NCBI GenBank assembly: GCA_017441265.1 | Contig: JAFRYE010000054.1 | Coordinates: forward strand, 1-64,000 | Reading direction: 5' to 3' | Length of the DNA stretch: 64,000 bases | Source of the DNA: Lachnospiraceae bacterium | GTDB taxonomy: Bacteria; Bacillota; Clostridia; Lachnospirales; Lachnospiraceae | Part shown: in pieces, positions 37,093 through 45,719 of the stretch | How the letters are laid out: each line of letters starts with the position of its first letter | Numbering within the stretch: position 1 is the first letter of the stretch | Position numbers and translations under genes: made by a program | Notes under the pieces: generated by a model | What the model was told of the DNA's origin: nothing | What the model saw: the letters and a program-made list of their open reading frames with translations, nothing else | Databases searched by the model: none

Positions 37093-37795
37093 ATATTTTT
37101 GCGTCTGCCGCGACGATCTCCGTCACGGTAGCCTTGTTTTCTTTCACGTAAAATGCCGCTTCCGCGGCGCCGAACCTCATTCCGTACCGCCGATCCGGAT
37201 CCTCCTGATACGCCGGTCTCGGATCCGCAGCGATCACCTCACTAAGAGCGGTAAGCCAGGCGTCATCGAAGCCCAAAGCCACGGCGCCCTCTCTTGCTTC
37301 TTTCGAAAAATGAACCGTCAGCCGGTCGTTCGCATGCTCCTCCGCCCAGCCTCCGACGGCATCCGGCACGGAATCCGCATAGGGAATGTACGGTTTGATA
37401 TCGTAGATCGGAGTCCCGTTCTTAAGGTCTGCACCGGTCACGACCAAAGCCGGCCCCTCCGGCCCGGACTCCGTCCTAACAAACCGAACAACCGTGAGTC
37501 CTAAAGCGTTCGGTCGAAACGGCGACCTTGTCGCAAACACGCCGACCCGCGTATTTCCCCCGAGTTTCGGCGGCCGTACCGTAGGTATGAAACGGTCGCT
37601 CACCGGAACCTCGGAGAAGTTCCAAATCAGCCACAGATGGGAAAAGTCTTCGATTCCCCGGATCGCGTCCGCATTTCGATACTCTTTCTCGAAAATGATC
37701 CTACTCTCGACGGACGGCACAACGCCGCTCTGCCGCGGGATCCCGAAGGAGCCCGTATAGTCGTTTCGGATCGTTGCTATCTTTTTGATCTCCAC
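37091..37795 (-). CDS. trmO: tRNA t6A37 N6-methyltransferase, TrmO/TsaA family
   Basis: SAM-dependent methylation of threonylcarbamoyladenosine at tRNA position 37. 234 residues with the family core: TGSFGIPRQSG, IFEKEYRNADAIRGIEDFSHLWLIW (hydrophobic core around the SAM site), VFATRSPFRPNALGLTVV and PIYDIKPYIPYADS. I use GTG 37795, two bases after the rlmB stop, with AGAGGA ahead. The coupling to rlmB puts two RNA methyltransferases in tandem. Confidence 0.9.
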   Translation of the reverse strand: MEIKKIATIRNDYTGSFGIPRQSGVVPSVESRIIFEKEYRNADAIRGIEDFSHLWLIWNFSEVPVSDRFIPTVRPPKLGGNTRVGVFATRSPFRPNALGLTVVRFVRTESGPEGPALVVTGADLKNGTPIYDIKPYIPYADSVPDAVGGWAEEHANDRLTVHFSKEAREGAVALGFDDAWLTALSEVIAADPRPAYQEDPDRRYGMRFGAAEAAFYVKENKATVTEIVAADAKI

Positions 37796-37796
37796 G

Positions 37797-38540
37797 TCAT
37801 TTTCCTCTGCGCTGGCGAACGATCTCAAAGGCAAGCACGCCCATCGCCACGGAAGCGTTCAGTGAGTCCACATTGCCTTTCATCGGAATGGAAGCGGTCA
37901 TGTCGCAGGCTTCGCGAACCAGGCGGCTGACCCCGTTGCCCTCGTTGCCAATCACAAGCCCGATCGGTCCGGTCAGGTTCATGTCGTACATCACGTCTCC
38001 GTCCATGTCCGCACATACAAACCAGATTCCCTGTTTCTTCAGATCCTCCATGGTGCGCACGATGTTGGTGACCTTGGCGACAGGCGTGTAGTTGATCGCA
38101 CCGGCGCTCGTCTTCGCAACCACGGCAGTCAGCCCGACTGCGCGGCGTTTGGGAATGATGATCCCGTGGGCACCGGCCTGATTGGCAGTACGGATGATCG
38201 CCCCGAGATTGTGCGGGTCCTCGATGCCGTCTAGGACGATCAAAAACGGAGCCTCACCCTTGGCTTTGGCCGCCGCCAAAATGTCATCAACCTCGGCGTA
38301 CTCGTAGGCTGCAGCGTTGGCGATCACACCCTGATGCCGCCCGGTGGAACTCATCTGGTCCAGGCGCTCCTTCTCAACGAAATTGATGATGGTATCGCCC
38401 TTCTTTGCCTCCCGCACGATGGACTGGATCGGACCGTCCGTGCATCCCTTGAGCACATACAGTTTATCGATTGTCTTACCGGCGCGAAACGCCTCCAAAA
38501 CCGCGTTGCGTCCCTCGATCGTAAATTCCTCGTAGCGCAT
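37797..38540 (-). CDS. rlmB: 23S rRNA (guanosine-2'-O)-methyltransferase, TrmH/RlmB family
   Basis: SPOUT-class RNA 2'-O-methyltransferase. 247 residues: N-terminal L30e-like substrate-binding part (EGRNAVLEAF, then LYVLKG), linker, and a SPOUT knot domain with VLDGIEDPHNLGAIIRTANQAGAHG, IGLVIGNEGNGVSRLV and IPMKGNVDSLNASVAMGVLAFE. The start ATG 38540 follows GGAGGTAG; a longer frame to 38603 is not needed. Close neighbour of the Mini-RNase III gene, the usual order cysS-mrnC-rlmB in Firmicutes. Confidence 0.93.
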   Translation of the reverse strand: MRYEEFTIEGRNAVLEAFRAGKTIDKLYVLKGCTDGPIQSIVREAKKGDTIINFVEKERLDQMSSTGRHQGVIANAAAYEYAEVDDILAAAKAKGEAPFLIVLDGIEDPHNLGAIIRTANQAGAHGIIIPKRRAVGLTAVVAKTSAGAINYTPVAKVTNIVRTMEDLKKQGIWFVCADMDGDVMYDMNLTGPIGLVIGNEGNGVSRLVREACDMTASIPMKGNVDSLNASVAMGVLAFEIVRQRRGK

Positions 38541-38577
38541 TTCTACCTCCGCTCCGCCGCATTTTTCGCGGCAAGGT

Positions 38578-39038
38578 TTATCGTCCGTCTGACGCGGCCT
38601 CATCGAATTTGCGCACGGCCTCCGTCAGAAGTTCGACCATCCGCTCGTCCTGCCCGCTCAGATACCAAAAACCGCACAGCGCCTCAAAGCCCGTGGCAAG
38701 ACGGTAATCCGCGACCGACGCATGTTTCGCGACGGAATGGGATTTGGCGTTTCGTCCGCGCCGCACAACCGACTGTTCCTGCTCCGTCAGATGCTCCGAC
38801 AAGATCGTCAGAAGCTCTTTCTGCGCTCCCGCGTTCACATACCGGCAGGTATGTTTATGAAGCGTGTTGACGGTGTGCTCGGCGCGTCCCACGACGATCG
38901 TGCGAATGATCATCTCAAACGCACAATCCCGACATACGCAAGCGTCAACGGCGAAAGCATCGCCGCATCACAATCGGCGATCCCTGCTTTCGCAAGAATC
39001 GCCGATGCAACATTTAATTCTGTTCGATCAACTCCCAT
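38578..39038 (-). pseudogene. mrnC: Mini-RNase III gene interrupted by a one-base frameshift
   Basis: Dimeric RNase III-like nuclease that matures 23S rRNA ends in Firmicutes. From ATG 39038 (AGAGGG ahead, overlapping the cysS 3' end) one frame reads to LSPLTLAYVG; the next frame continues DCAFEMIIRTI, then VNTLHKHTCRYVNAGAQ, VVRRGRNAKS and TGFEALCGFWYLSGQ, all family blocks, to the stop at 38578. Between them GTCGGGATTGT lacks one G (C run at 38928-38930 on the plus strand): GGG-GAT would restore the expected YVGD. As written, translation from 39038 stops 10 codons later. Either a real null mutation or a base-call error. A fragment from ATG 38913 would lack the first catalytic helix. Confidence 0.8.
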
Positions 39039-40438
39039 ACGACGCCCTCTCTGGTGTCCTTAATCTGCACACCGCGGGAAAGAAGTTCCGCGCGGATCGC
39101 ATCTGCCGTCGCAAAATCCTTCGCCTTCTTCGCCTCGGCGCGCTTTGCGATCATCTCCTCAACCCATGCGGCGAGCTCTCCGTCGGTGCTGTCTTCCTTC
39201 TGCGGAAGGGGCTCCGTAAGATCGAGTCCGAGAACCTCATCGAAACTCTTCGCAAGAGCCTTCTTCGTCGCGTCGTTCGTATCGGCCTTGAGCACATCAT
39301 ACAAGACCGTGACGGCGGAAGCCGTGTTGATGTCGTTGCAGAGAGCATCCTCAAACTGCGTGCGATACTGCGCGAACACCGTCTCGTCCACTGTGCCCTC
39401 CCCGGACAGCGAGGAAATTCTCCGGCGAAGCTTCTCATAGGAAACTTTCACCTGGTCCATGACATCGTAGGAGAACTCCAGCGGCTTGCGATAGTGAGAC
39501 TGCAGGCAGAACATGCGGTAAACCAAAGGATCATAGCCCTTTTCCTCGATCACGGAAACCGTGAGGATCCCGCCCTTGCTCTTGCTCATCTTGCCGTTTT
39601 TGTCATTGAGGTGGTTCACATGGAACCAGTAGTTGCACCATTTGTGGCCGATGTACGACTCCGACTGGGCGATCTCATTGGTGTGGTGCGGGAAGATGTT
39701 ATCCACGCCGCCGCAGTGAATGTCCATGTACTCGCCGAGATGCTTCATGCTGATGCAGGAGCACTCGATGTGCCAGCCGGGATAGCCGACGCCCCAGGGG
39801 CTATCCCACTTAAGCGCCTGATCCTCAAATTTGGACTTCGTAAACCACAGAACGAAATCGTTTTTATTTTTCTTGTTCGGATCCACGTCGACGTCGTCAC
39901 GAACGCCCTCGAGCAGCGAATCCTCACTGTGATTTGTGAGAACGTAGTACTCCTTAAGCTTCGACGTGTCAAAATACACGTTCTCGCCGGCGCGGTACGC
40001 ATAACCCTTCTCGAGCAGGACCTCGATCATGTGGATGAACTCGGGGATGCAGTTCGTCGCGGGTTCCACAACGTCGGGCATCTTGATGTTCAGCTTTTTG
40101 CAATCCTCGAAAAATGCATCCGTATAGTATTTGGCGATCTCCATAACGGTCTTGTGCTCGCGCTGCGCGCCCTTGACCATCTTGTCTTCGCCGTTGTCGC
40201 CGTCGTCGGAGAGATGTCCCACGTCGGTGATGTTCATCACGCGCTTAACATCGTAGCCTAAGTAGCGAAGGGTCTTCTCGAGGACATCCTCCTGGATGTA
40301 GCTCCGCAAATTACCGATATGCGCAAAATGATACACCGTCGGGCCGCAGGTATACATCGCCACCTTTCCGGGCACGTTCGGCACAAACCGCTCCACCCGT
40401 CTCGTCAGTGTATTATATACAGTCAATCTGTCTTCCAT
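39014..40438 (-). CDS. cysS: Cysteinyl-tRNA synthetase
   Basis: Charges tRNA-Cys. 474 residues: YTCGPTVYHFAHIGN (zinc cysteine and HIGH-like signature), GWHIECSCISMKHLGEYMDIHCGG, then FPHHTNEIAQSE, the KMSKSKG loop, and the C-terminal anticodon-binding helices ending in the small AEAKKAKDFATADAIR domain. Nothing unusual in length. Its 3' end overlaps the Mini-RNase III start by 25 bases. Confidence 0.97.
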   Translation of the reverse strand: MEDRLTVYNTLTRRVERFVPNVPGKVAMYTCGPTVYHFAHIGNLRSYIQEDVLEKTLRYLGYDVKRVMNITDVGHLSDDGDNGEDKMVKGAQREHKTVMEIAKYYTDAFFEDCKKLNIKMPDVVEPATNCIPEFIHMIEVLLEKGYAYRAGENVYFDTSKLKEYYVLTNHSEDSLLEGVRDDVDVDPNKKNKNDFVLWFTKSKFEDQALKWDSPWGVGYPGWHIECSCISMKHLGEYMDIHCGGVDNIFPHHTNEIAQSESYIGHKWCNYWFHVNHLNDKNGKMSKSKGGILTVSVIEEKGYDPLVYRMFCLQSHYRKPLEFSYDVMDQVKVSYEKLRRRISSLSGEGTVDETVFAQYRTQFEDALCNDINTASAVTVLYDVLKADTNDATKKALAKSFDEVLGLDLTEPLPQKEDSTDGELAAWVEEMIAKRAEAKKAKDFATADAIRAELLSRGVQIKDTREGVVWELIEQN

Positions 40439-40498
40439 TATATGCTCCGTTTCTTCCGCGTCCGTGTCCCGATCCGCGAAGGTATAGTATTCGTTTTT

Positions 40499-41326
40499 TT
40501 ACAGTCCGAGCATGCGGATGTATTCCGGGAGCGCCAACTCGAATTTGACGCCGTACCAATGGCTCGGATCATCGACCGTCTTCTCGATACATAACAGGGT
40601 GTAGTCGGCCGCGATCCGCGCGGCTTCCTGTTCGTTGAAACCCTGCATCAATGCACCGGTAAATGCCGCAGCATACACATCGCCGGTACCGTGACAGCCG
40701 CCGGCAATCTTCTTGTGCTCGTAATATGTCGAAACGCCGTTGACGTTGACTACCACGCCGGTGCGTCCCTCGCGGTACGAAACGCCGGTGAGAACGACCG
40801 TCTTCGCGCCCTTGTCGCGCATTTTTCCGATCAATTTTTCAATATACTCCCGGTCGTACTGCGTGCGGTACTCCGTGCCGGTCATCATACAGGCTTCCGT
40901 GATGTTCGGTAGCGTGATGTCCGCCTCGAAACACAACTTCGCCATCTCTGCGGCGTACTTGTCGTCAAAGCCGACGTACAGTTTGCCGTTGTCCGCCATT
41001 GCCGGATCCACGATGCGCAGGCCCTTACAATGCGCCCTGAAGATGTCTCGCACATAACCGATCTGCTTGATGCTTCCGAGATATCCCGTGTAAACCGCAT
41101 CAAACACGATCTTATCCTTCTTCCACTGTGCGCTGATGCCGGGCATGTCGTCCGTGAGGTCACGGAATGTGAAAGCACTGAAACCGGCCGTATGGTTCGA
41201 GAGGACAGCGGACGGAAGGATACAGGTCTCCGCTCCGGATGCCGAAAGGATCGGAAGTGCGACGGTCAGCGAACACTGTCCGACGCAGGAAATATCCTGG
41301 ATTGTCAAAACTCTCTTGTATGCCAT
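40499..41326 (-). CDS. pdxK: Pyridoxamine/pyridoxal kinase
   Basis: Vitamin B6 salvage kinase of the ribokinase fold. 275 residues: QDISCVGQCSLTVALPIL at the N-terminus, VFDAVYTGYLGS, VDPAMADNGKLYVGF, LPNITEACMMTG and the GCHGTGDVYAAAFTGAL phosphate-binding/catalytic block. Matches the PdxY/PdxK-type group common in Clostridia. It stands alone between cysS (60 bases downstream) and tex (128 bases upstream). Confidence 0.9.
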   Translation of the reverse strand: MAYKRVLTIQDISCVGQCSLTVALPILSASGAETCILPSAVLSNHTAGFSAFTFRDLTDDMPGISAQWKKDKIVFDAVYTGYLGSIKQIGYVRDIFRAHCKGLRIVDPAMADNGKLYVGFDDKYAAEMAKLCFEADITLPNITEACMMTGTEYRTQYDREYIEKLIGKMRDKGAKTVVLTGVSYREGRTGVVVNVNGVSTYYEHKKIAGGCHGTGDVYAAAFTGALMQGFNEQEAARIAADYTLLCIEKTVDDPSHWYGVKFELALPEYIRMLGL

Positions 41327-41453
41327 AAACGCTCCTTCTGCCCGAATCCGGGCCGGCCCGGGACAGTTCCCGAGTGCCGTGAATTTCTAGATTTGAGTTA
41401 AGATACCGCGATTTGCCGATAAAGTCAATAGGTATTTCGTAAAATGAGCCGAT

Positions 41454-43733
41454 TTACCGGCGATTGCCCGCATTTCCCGGCCGTCCGTTGTTCGGGCGAC
41501 CGTTTCTGCCGTCATTTGCATTGTTCCGGCCGTTTCCGTCCGGTCTGCGGTTACCGTTTTGCGTTCCCGTTGCCCCGGGCGTCGTCTCCGACTTCATGGA
41601 CAGCTGGATGCGCCCGCGCTTCTCGTCGACGCTCAGGACGCGAACATCCACGATATCGCCGATCTTCACAACGTCGAGCGGATGCTTGACGTAACTGTCC
41701 GACAACTCACTGATGTGGACAAGTCCGTCCTGATGCACTCCGATGTCGACAAATGCACCGAAATCAATGACATTGCGCACCGTGCCCTTCAGCACCATGC
41801 CGGGCTTTAAGTCCGACATCTCCAGGACATCGCTTCGCAGGATTGGTTTTGGCATATCCTCTCTTGGGTCTCTCGAGGGCTTCTCCAGCTCCCCGATGAT
41901 GTCCGTCAGTGTGATCTCGCCGATGCCGAGTTCCTTCGCCATCGCCGCCGTGTCCTTCACCTTGCCGCGCATGCCCTTAGCGCCGCCCGCAGCAATATCT
42001 TCCGAGGTAAACCCGAGTTTCTCCAAAAGCGCATATGCCGCACCGTAGCTCTCCGGGTGCACACCGGTGTTGTCCAAAACCTCATTGCCGCCGCGGATCC
42101 GCAAAAAGCCCGCGCACTGCTCAAATGCCTTCGGACCGAGTTTCGCGACCTTGAGGAGTTCCTTCCGGCTGCGGAAGCTGCCGTTCTCCTCCCGGTAGGA
42201 AACAATATTTTTCGCCAGCGTCTTGTTGATCCCGGAAACGTACTCCAGAAGTGAAACGCTCGCCGTATTGACGTCGACACCCACGCGGTTTACGCAGTCT
42301 TCCACGACGCCGCCCAGGTTTTCCGCCAGTTTTTTCTGATTCATATCATGCTGATACTGCCCTACGCCGATGGCCTGCGGCTCGATCTTCACAAGCTCGG
42401 CCAGCGGGTCCTGCAGACGTCTTGCGATCGAAGCCGCGCTTCTCGCGCCGACATCGAGTTTCGGGAACTCCTCGGTCGCAAGTTTGCTCGCCGAATACAC
42501 GCTCGCACCAGCCTCACTGACGATTGCGTACGACACCTTCCGGGGAATCTCCGAGAGAAGCTCGACGATCACCTTCTCGGACTCGCGAGATGCGGTTCCG
42601 TTGCCGAGCGAAATCAGATCGACCCCGAAATGAGCGATGATCTTTTTGAGCATCACCTTGGACTCTTCGATCTTCTTCTGGGGCTCCGTCGGATAAATCA
42701 CATGGGTGTACAAAACCTTGCCCGTCGAGTCTACGACCGCAAGTTTACACCCCGTTCGGAATGCCGGATCCCAGCCCAGCACGACTTTTCCGGTGATGGG
42801 CGGCTGCATCAACAGCTGCTCCAGGTTCTTGTCAAACACTTTGATGGCGCCGTCCTCGGCGTCCTCCGTGAGAGCGTTGCGGATTTCCCGCTCGATCGAC
42901 GGTGCGATCAGCCGGCGGTAGGCGTCCGCCACGGCCAGCTGCAGATACGGCGTCGTGTTAGGATTGTCGCGCACGATCACCTGCTTCTCCAGATACCGGA
43001 GGATATCTTCCTCGGGAGCCTCAATACTCACCGTGAGCACCTTCTCGTTCTCACCGCGGTTCACCGCAAGCACGCGGTAGCCGCTCATCTTCGTAAGCGG
43101 AGACGAAAACTCCTTGTACATGTCGTATACGGTCGGCTCGCTGCTCGTCTTATCCTTCGCCTCGGAGCGAAGCATACCGTTCTTCATCGTGATGCCGCGG
43201 ATATAATTGCGGTAATCGGCGGAATCACTGACGGATTCGGCCACGATGTCCATCGCTCCCTGAAGCGCCTGCTTGACGTCGGTCACGCCCTTTTCCTCCG
43301 AGAGGTAGCCTTGCGCCTCGACTTCCATCGGCTTGTCCGTGTACTGCATTGTCAGAATGGCCGCCAGGCCGTCCAGGCCCTTCTCCTTCGCGTCCGTTGC
43401 GCGCGTGCGGCGCTTCGGGCGGTACGGCCGGTACAGATCCTCCACGGCGACCATTGTCGTCGCAGCCTCGATGGCGGCCCGGAGTTCGTCCGTGAGTTTT
43501 CCCTGCTCCTCGATGGTGGCGAGCACCTGCTGCTTCTTCTCCTCGAGGTTTCTCAGGTATGTCAGACGCTCGTGGAGGTCACGGAGCTGCTCGTCGTTGA
43601 GTTGCCCGGTCACTTCCTTGCGGTATCTCGCGATGAACGGGATCGTATTTCCCTCATCGATGAGCGTGACCGCCGCCTCGACCTGAGTCACCTTGATATT
43701 CAATTCTTTTGCTATTGTCTGAGCTATCGTCAT
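41454..43733 (-). CDS. tex: Tex-family transcription accessory protein
   Basis: Multidomain RNA-binding protein thought to act in transcription or RNA processing. 759 residues in the normal order: helical N-terminus (IAKELNIKVTQVEAAVTL), YqgF nuclease-like domain (VLGWDPAFRTGCKLAVVDSTG), helix-hairpin-helix (VGVDVNTASVSLLEYVSGI), and an S1 RNA-binding domain (VLKGTVRNVIDFGAFVDIGVHQDGLVHISELS). The last ~45 residues are an Asn/Gly/Arg-rich disordered tail of NGRNN-type repeats, which is common in RNA-binding proteins but longer than usual for Tex. Confidence 0.95.
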   Translation of the reverse strand: MTIAQTIAKELNIKVTQVEAAVTLIDEGNTIPFIARYRKEVTGQLNDEQLRDLHERLTYLRNLEEKKQQVLATIEEQGKLTDELRAAIEAATTMVAVEDLYRPYRPKRRTRATDAKEKGLDGLAAILTMQYTDKPMEVEAQGYLSEEKGVTDVKQALQGAMDIVAESVSDSADYRNYIRGITMKNGMLRSEAKDKTSSEPTVYDMYKEFSSPLTKMSGYRVLAVNRGENEKVLTVSIEAPEEDILRYLEKQVIVRDNPNTTPYLQLAVADAYRRLIAPSIEREIRNALTEDAEDGAIKVFDKNLEQLLMQPPITGKVVLGWDPAFRTGCKLAVVDSTGKVLYTHVIYPTEPQKKIEESKVMLKKIIAHFGVDLISLGNGTASRESEKVIVELLSEIPRKVSYAIVSEAGASVYSASKLATEEFPKLDVGARSAASIARRLQDPLAELVKIEPQAIGVGQYQHDMNQKKLAENLGGVVEDCVNRVGVDVNTASVSLLEYVSGINKTLAKNIVSYREENGSFRSRKELLKVAKLGPKAFEQCAGFLRIRGGNEVLDNTGVHPESYGAAYALLEKLGFTSEDIAAGGAKGMRGKVKDTAAMAKELGIGEITLTDIIGELEKPSRDPREDMPKPILRSDVLEMSDLKPGMVLKGTVRNVIDFGAFVDIGVHQDGLVHISELSDSYVKHPLDVVKIGDIVDVRVLSVDEKRGRIQLSMKSETTPGATGTQNGNRRPDGNGRNNANDGRNGRPNNGRPGNAGNRR

Positions 43734-43758
43734 AGTCGTTTCAATCTCCTGATCATTC

Positions 43759-44325
43759 CTACTGCTGATTCATCCCCGCGCATCCCGGACAACCGCCGGC
43801 CGCACCCGGACATCCCGCGCATCCGCCGCCGATCGTGAGCTCCGCATACGGGCTCATGGGCTCCACCAGGCACACCGCCTGCGTCGCGATCCCCTCGCCG
43901 GCGCCGGTGAATCCGAGTCCCTCCTCGGTCGTGGCCTTCACGCTCACGCAATCGATCGGGATCTGCAGATCCTCCGCGATATTCCCACGCATCTCGTTGA
44001 TGTAATCCCGCAGCTTCGGCCGCTGCGCGATGACCGTCGCATCAACATTCGAGATCACGTAACACTGCTCCGCCACCATCTCGCGGACGCGGCGCAGCAA
44101 AACCCGGGAATCGGCTCCCTTGTACGCCGGATCCGTATCCGGAAAATGAAGCCCGATATCTCCGAGGGCACACGCCCCCAGCAACGCATCCGAGATCGCG
44201 TGAAGCAGAACATCCGCGTCCGAGTGACCGTCAAGGCCCTTCTCAAACGGGATCGTCACGCCACCCAGAATTAACGGCCGGCCTTCCGTCAGCCGATGAA
44301 CATCATATCCTGTTCCGATCCGCAT
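43759..44325 (-). CDS. ispF: 2-C-methyl-D-erythritol 2,4-cyclodiphosphate synthase with Cys-rich tail
   Basis: Fifth step of the MEP isoprenoid pathway. 188 residues where ~157 is normal. The enzyme part is standard: GTGYDVHRL (metal ligands), [26 protein letters not shown], then [17 protein letters not shown]. After residue ~163 an extra tail reads [20 protein letters not shown], with four cysteines spaced C-x2-C-x6-C-x2-C. This looks like a small metal-binding knuckle or redox tail and is not part of the known trimer. It lies 25 bases upstream of tex in the same direction. Confidence 0.93.
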   Translation of the reverse strand: MRIGTGYDVHRLTEGRPLILGGVTIPFEKGLDGHSDADVLLHAISDALLGACALGDIGLHFPDTDPAYKGADSRVLLRRVREMVAEQCYVISNVDATVIAQRPKLRDYINEMRGNIAEDLQIPIDCVSVKATTEEGLGFTGAGEGIATQAVCLVEPMSPYAELTIGGGCAGCPGAAGGCPGCAGMNQQ

Positions 44326-44370
44326 AAACTCTCTCCCCTGATGCCGTTTCAGACGGCTTTATTTTTCGCT

Positions 44371-44389
44371 GCTCGGAACTCTTCCGAGC
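44371..44389. repeat. Perfect inverted repeat upstream of ispF
   Basis: GCTCGGAA-CTC-TTCCGAGC, eight-base arms around three bases, 46 bases upstream of the ispF start. No T run follows on the minus strand, so it is not a good terminator; it could be an operator. Confidence 0.4.
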
Positions 44390-44456
44390 GAGCGCACATA
44401 CACCAAGATGATACCACGAACGACGTTTAATTGCAAACATTTCCGTGCCCTCGCAG

Positions 44457-44485
44457 TTGATTTTCCGCACGGAAAATGATATGGT
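44457..44485 (+). promoter_or_regulatory. Predicted barnase promoter with an 8+2+8 palindrome in the spacer
   Basis: TTGATT (44457-44462), 17-base spacer, TATGGT (44480-44485). A perfect palindrome ATTTTCCG-CA-CGGAAAAT (44460-44477) overlaps the -35 box and spacer, the usual position for a repressor operator. It contains both orientations of the GGAAAAT core. Confidence 0.5.
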
Positions 44486-44515
44486 TACTGTGTCGGTTTC
44501 CAGAGGAGGTATCCT

Positions 44516-45259
44516 ATGAACGAAAAAACCATTCCGGCGTTACTGCGCCTTTATAAAAAGCATCCGATCATCGGCACGATCCTCGTGCTCGCGCTGGCCG
44601 GATTCCTGATCTACGGTCTCATCAAGGCCAACCAATCCGTAGGCGGCGATCCGCTCACGGTCGTGACGGTCACCCAAGCGCCTACCGCGAATCCGGCGGA
44701 GAACACGCCGACGGCCGGGCAGCCGGAAAGCACGCCGTCACCGAAAGCCACGCCGACGGCCAAGGCCGCGTCGCCTACGAAGGCGCCCACCGTTGCGCCT
44801 ACGAAGACCCCGACGCCGGTTCCGGCAACGCCGACCACCAAGCCCACCAACACGCCGAAGCCAACCAACACACCGAAGCCTACCAAGACTCCAACCCCGA
44901 CCAAATCCCAGAGTGCGGACATCGACGAGGACGGCTGGTACTACAGCAAGAACGAAGTGGCTCTGTACATCCACACGTACGGTCATTTGCCGGGCAATTA
45001 CATCACCAAAAAGGAAGCGGAAAATCTCGGCTGGAGCGGCGGAAGCGTTGAAAATTACGCCAGAGGCAAGGCCATCGGCGGCGACAACTTCGGCAACTAC
45101 GAAGGCAAACTTCCCAAGAAGAGCGGACGCCGCTATTACGAGTGCGATATCGACACCAAGGGTGCTAAAAGCCGCGGTGCCAAGCGCATCATCTACTCGA
45201 ACGACGGCCTGATTTTCTACACTGACGACCATTACGAAACCTTTACTCAGATCTACTGA
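44516..45259 (+). CDS. Membrane-anchored barnase-type ribonuclease
   Basis: Guanyl-preferring endoribonuclease of the barnase/binase family. 247 residues: an uncleaved-looking N-terminal membrane helix (about 18-37), a Thr/Pro/Lys linker (about 50-132), and a catalytic domain (138-247) aligned with barnase through NYITKKEAENLGW, KAIGGDNFGNYEGKLP and DHYETFTQIY. Catalytic residues by alignment: Glu209 (barnase Glu73), Arg220 and Arg224 (Arg83, Arg87), His239 (His102). Barnase Lys27 is His157 here. AGAGGAGG precedes the ATG. The next gene encodes a barstar-like inhibitor. Confidence 0.9.
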   Translation: MNEKTIPALLRLYKKHPIIGTILVLALAGFLIYGLIKANQSVGGDPLTVVTVTQAPTANPAENTPTAGQPESTPSPKATPTAKAASPTKAPTVAPTKTPTPVPATPTTKPTNTPKPTNTPKPTKTPTPTKSQSADIDEDGWYYSKNEVALYIHTYGHLPGNYITKKEAENLGWSGGSVENYARGKAIGGDNFGNYEGKLPKKSGRRYYECDIDTKGAKSRGAKRIIYSNDGLIFYTDDHYETFTQIY

Positions 45260-45275
45260 TATCGCGGAGAAAACC

Positions 45276-45551
45276 ATGAAGACGATCGCATTGGACGGGC
45301 TCTATATGAGCACGAAGGAAACGACGCACAGCTACCTGCGTTGGCGCCTCGGCGCGCCGGACTACTACGGCTGCAATCTCGACGCGCTGCATGACATTCT
45401 GACCGAGCCCTGCGAGCCGACGAAACTCATTCTCTACCGCAAGAGTCTCATGCTGCAGTCCCTCGGCGATTACGGCACAGCGCTATTGTCGGTATTTCAC
45501 GATTCCGCGGACGAAAACCGGAATCTGATCTTCGTCGAGGCTGCCGAATAA
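45276..45551 (+). CDS. Barstar-family ribonuclease inhibitor
   Basis: Cytoplasmic inhibitor protecting the cell from the adjacent barnase. 91 residues: N-terminal strand MKTIALDGLYM, the binding-helix signature YYGCNLDALHDILTE (Tyr, Asn, Leu, Asp as in barstar), and a C-terminal strand LIFVEAAE. Starts 16 bases after the RNase stop; a terminator follows. Genes for enzyme and inhibitor in this order are typical of Bacillus-like barnase loci where they are linked. Confidence 0.88.
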   Translation: MKTIALDGLYMSTKETTHSYLRWRLGAPDYYGCNLDALHDILTEPCEPTKLILYRKSLMLQSLGDYGTALLSVFHDSADENRNLIFVEAAE

Positions 45552-45563
45552 TTCACAAAGCAC

Positions 45564-45604
45564 AAAAAAACCTCTTCTGCCGTTTCACAGAAGAGGTTTT
45601 TGTT
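45564..45604. terminator. Bidirectional terminator between barstar and tRNA-Met
   Basis: Nine-pair stem CCTCTTCTG/CAGAAGAGG, eight-base loop, with A7 on the left and T5 on the right, so it works in both directions: for the barnase-barstar operon (plus) and for tRNA-Met (minus). Confidence 0.9.
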
Positions 45605-45608
45605 ATGA

Positions 45609-45682
45609 TAGCGAAGGGGGGATTCGAACCCTCGACACTACGGGTATGAACCGTATGCTCTAGCCAACTGAGCTACTTCGCC
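45609..45682 (-). tRNA. tRNA-Met (anticodon CAT, elongator type)
   Basis: Minus-strand cloverleaf: GGCGAAG acceptor with CTTCGCT (first pair G-T), D-arm GCTCAGTTGGCTAGAGC, anticodon arm TACGG-TTCATAC-CCGTA, T-arm GGGTTCGAATCCC. The sequence resembles the Bacillus elongator tRNA-Met, including the G1-T72 pair, rather than the initiator. CCA is not encoded. Confidence 0.95.
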
Positions 45683-45683
45683 G

Positions 45684-45715
45684 AAAAAAGTACCGCCGAT
45701 TCTCAAGCGGTACTT
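45684..45715 (-). promoter_or_regulatory. Terminator-like hairpin in the tRNA-Met leader
   Basis: Minus-strand arms AAGTACCGC and GCGGTACTT (nine perfect pairs), ten-base loop, then six T, ending one base before the tRNA. With the promoter at 45720-45747 the transcript would start at the first base or so of this hairpin. Confidence 0.7.
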
Positions 45716-45719
45716 CGCT

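Noticed and set aside
38926-38933. Programmed -1 frameshift in the Mini-RNase III gene
   Set aside because: No slippery X-XXY-YYZ heptamer or downstream pseudoknot was seen; a missing base in a G run is simpler.
44341-44389. Terminator for ispF-side transcription
   Set aside because: The inverted repeat lies upstream of ispF and no T run follows on the minus strand; a weak GCCGT/ACGGC hairpin with T-rich tail exists only on the plus strand, where no gene ends.
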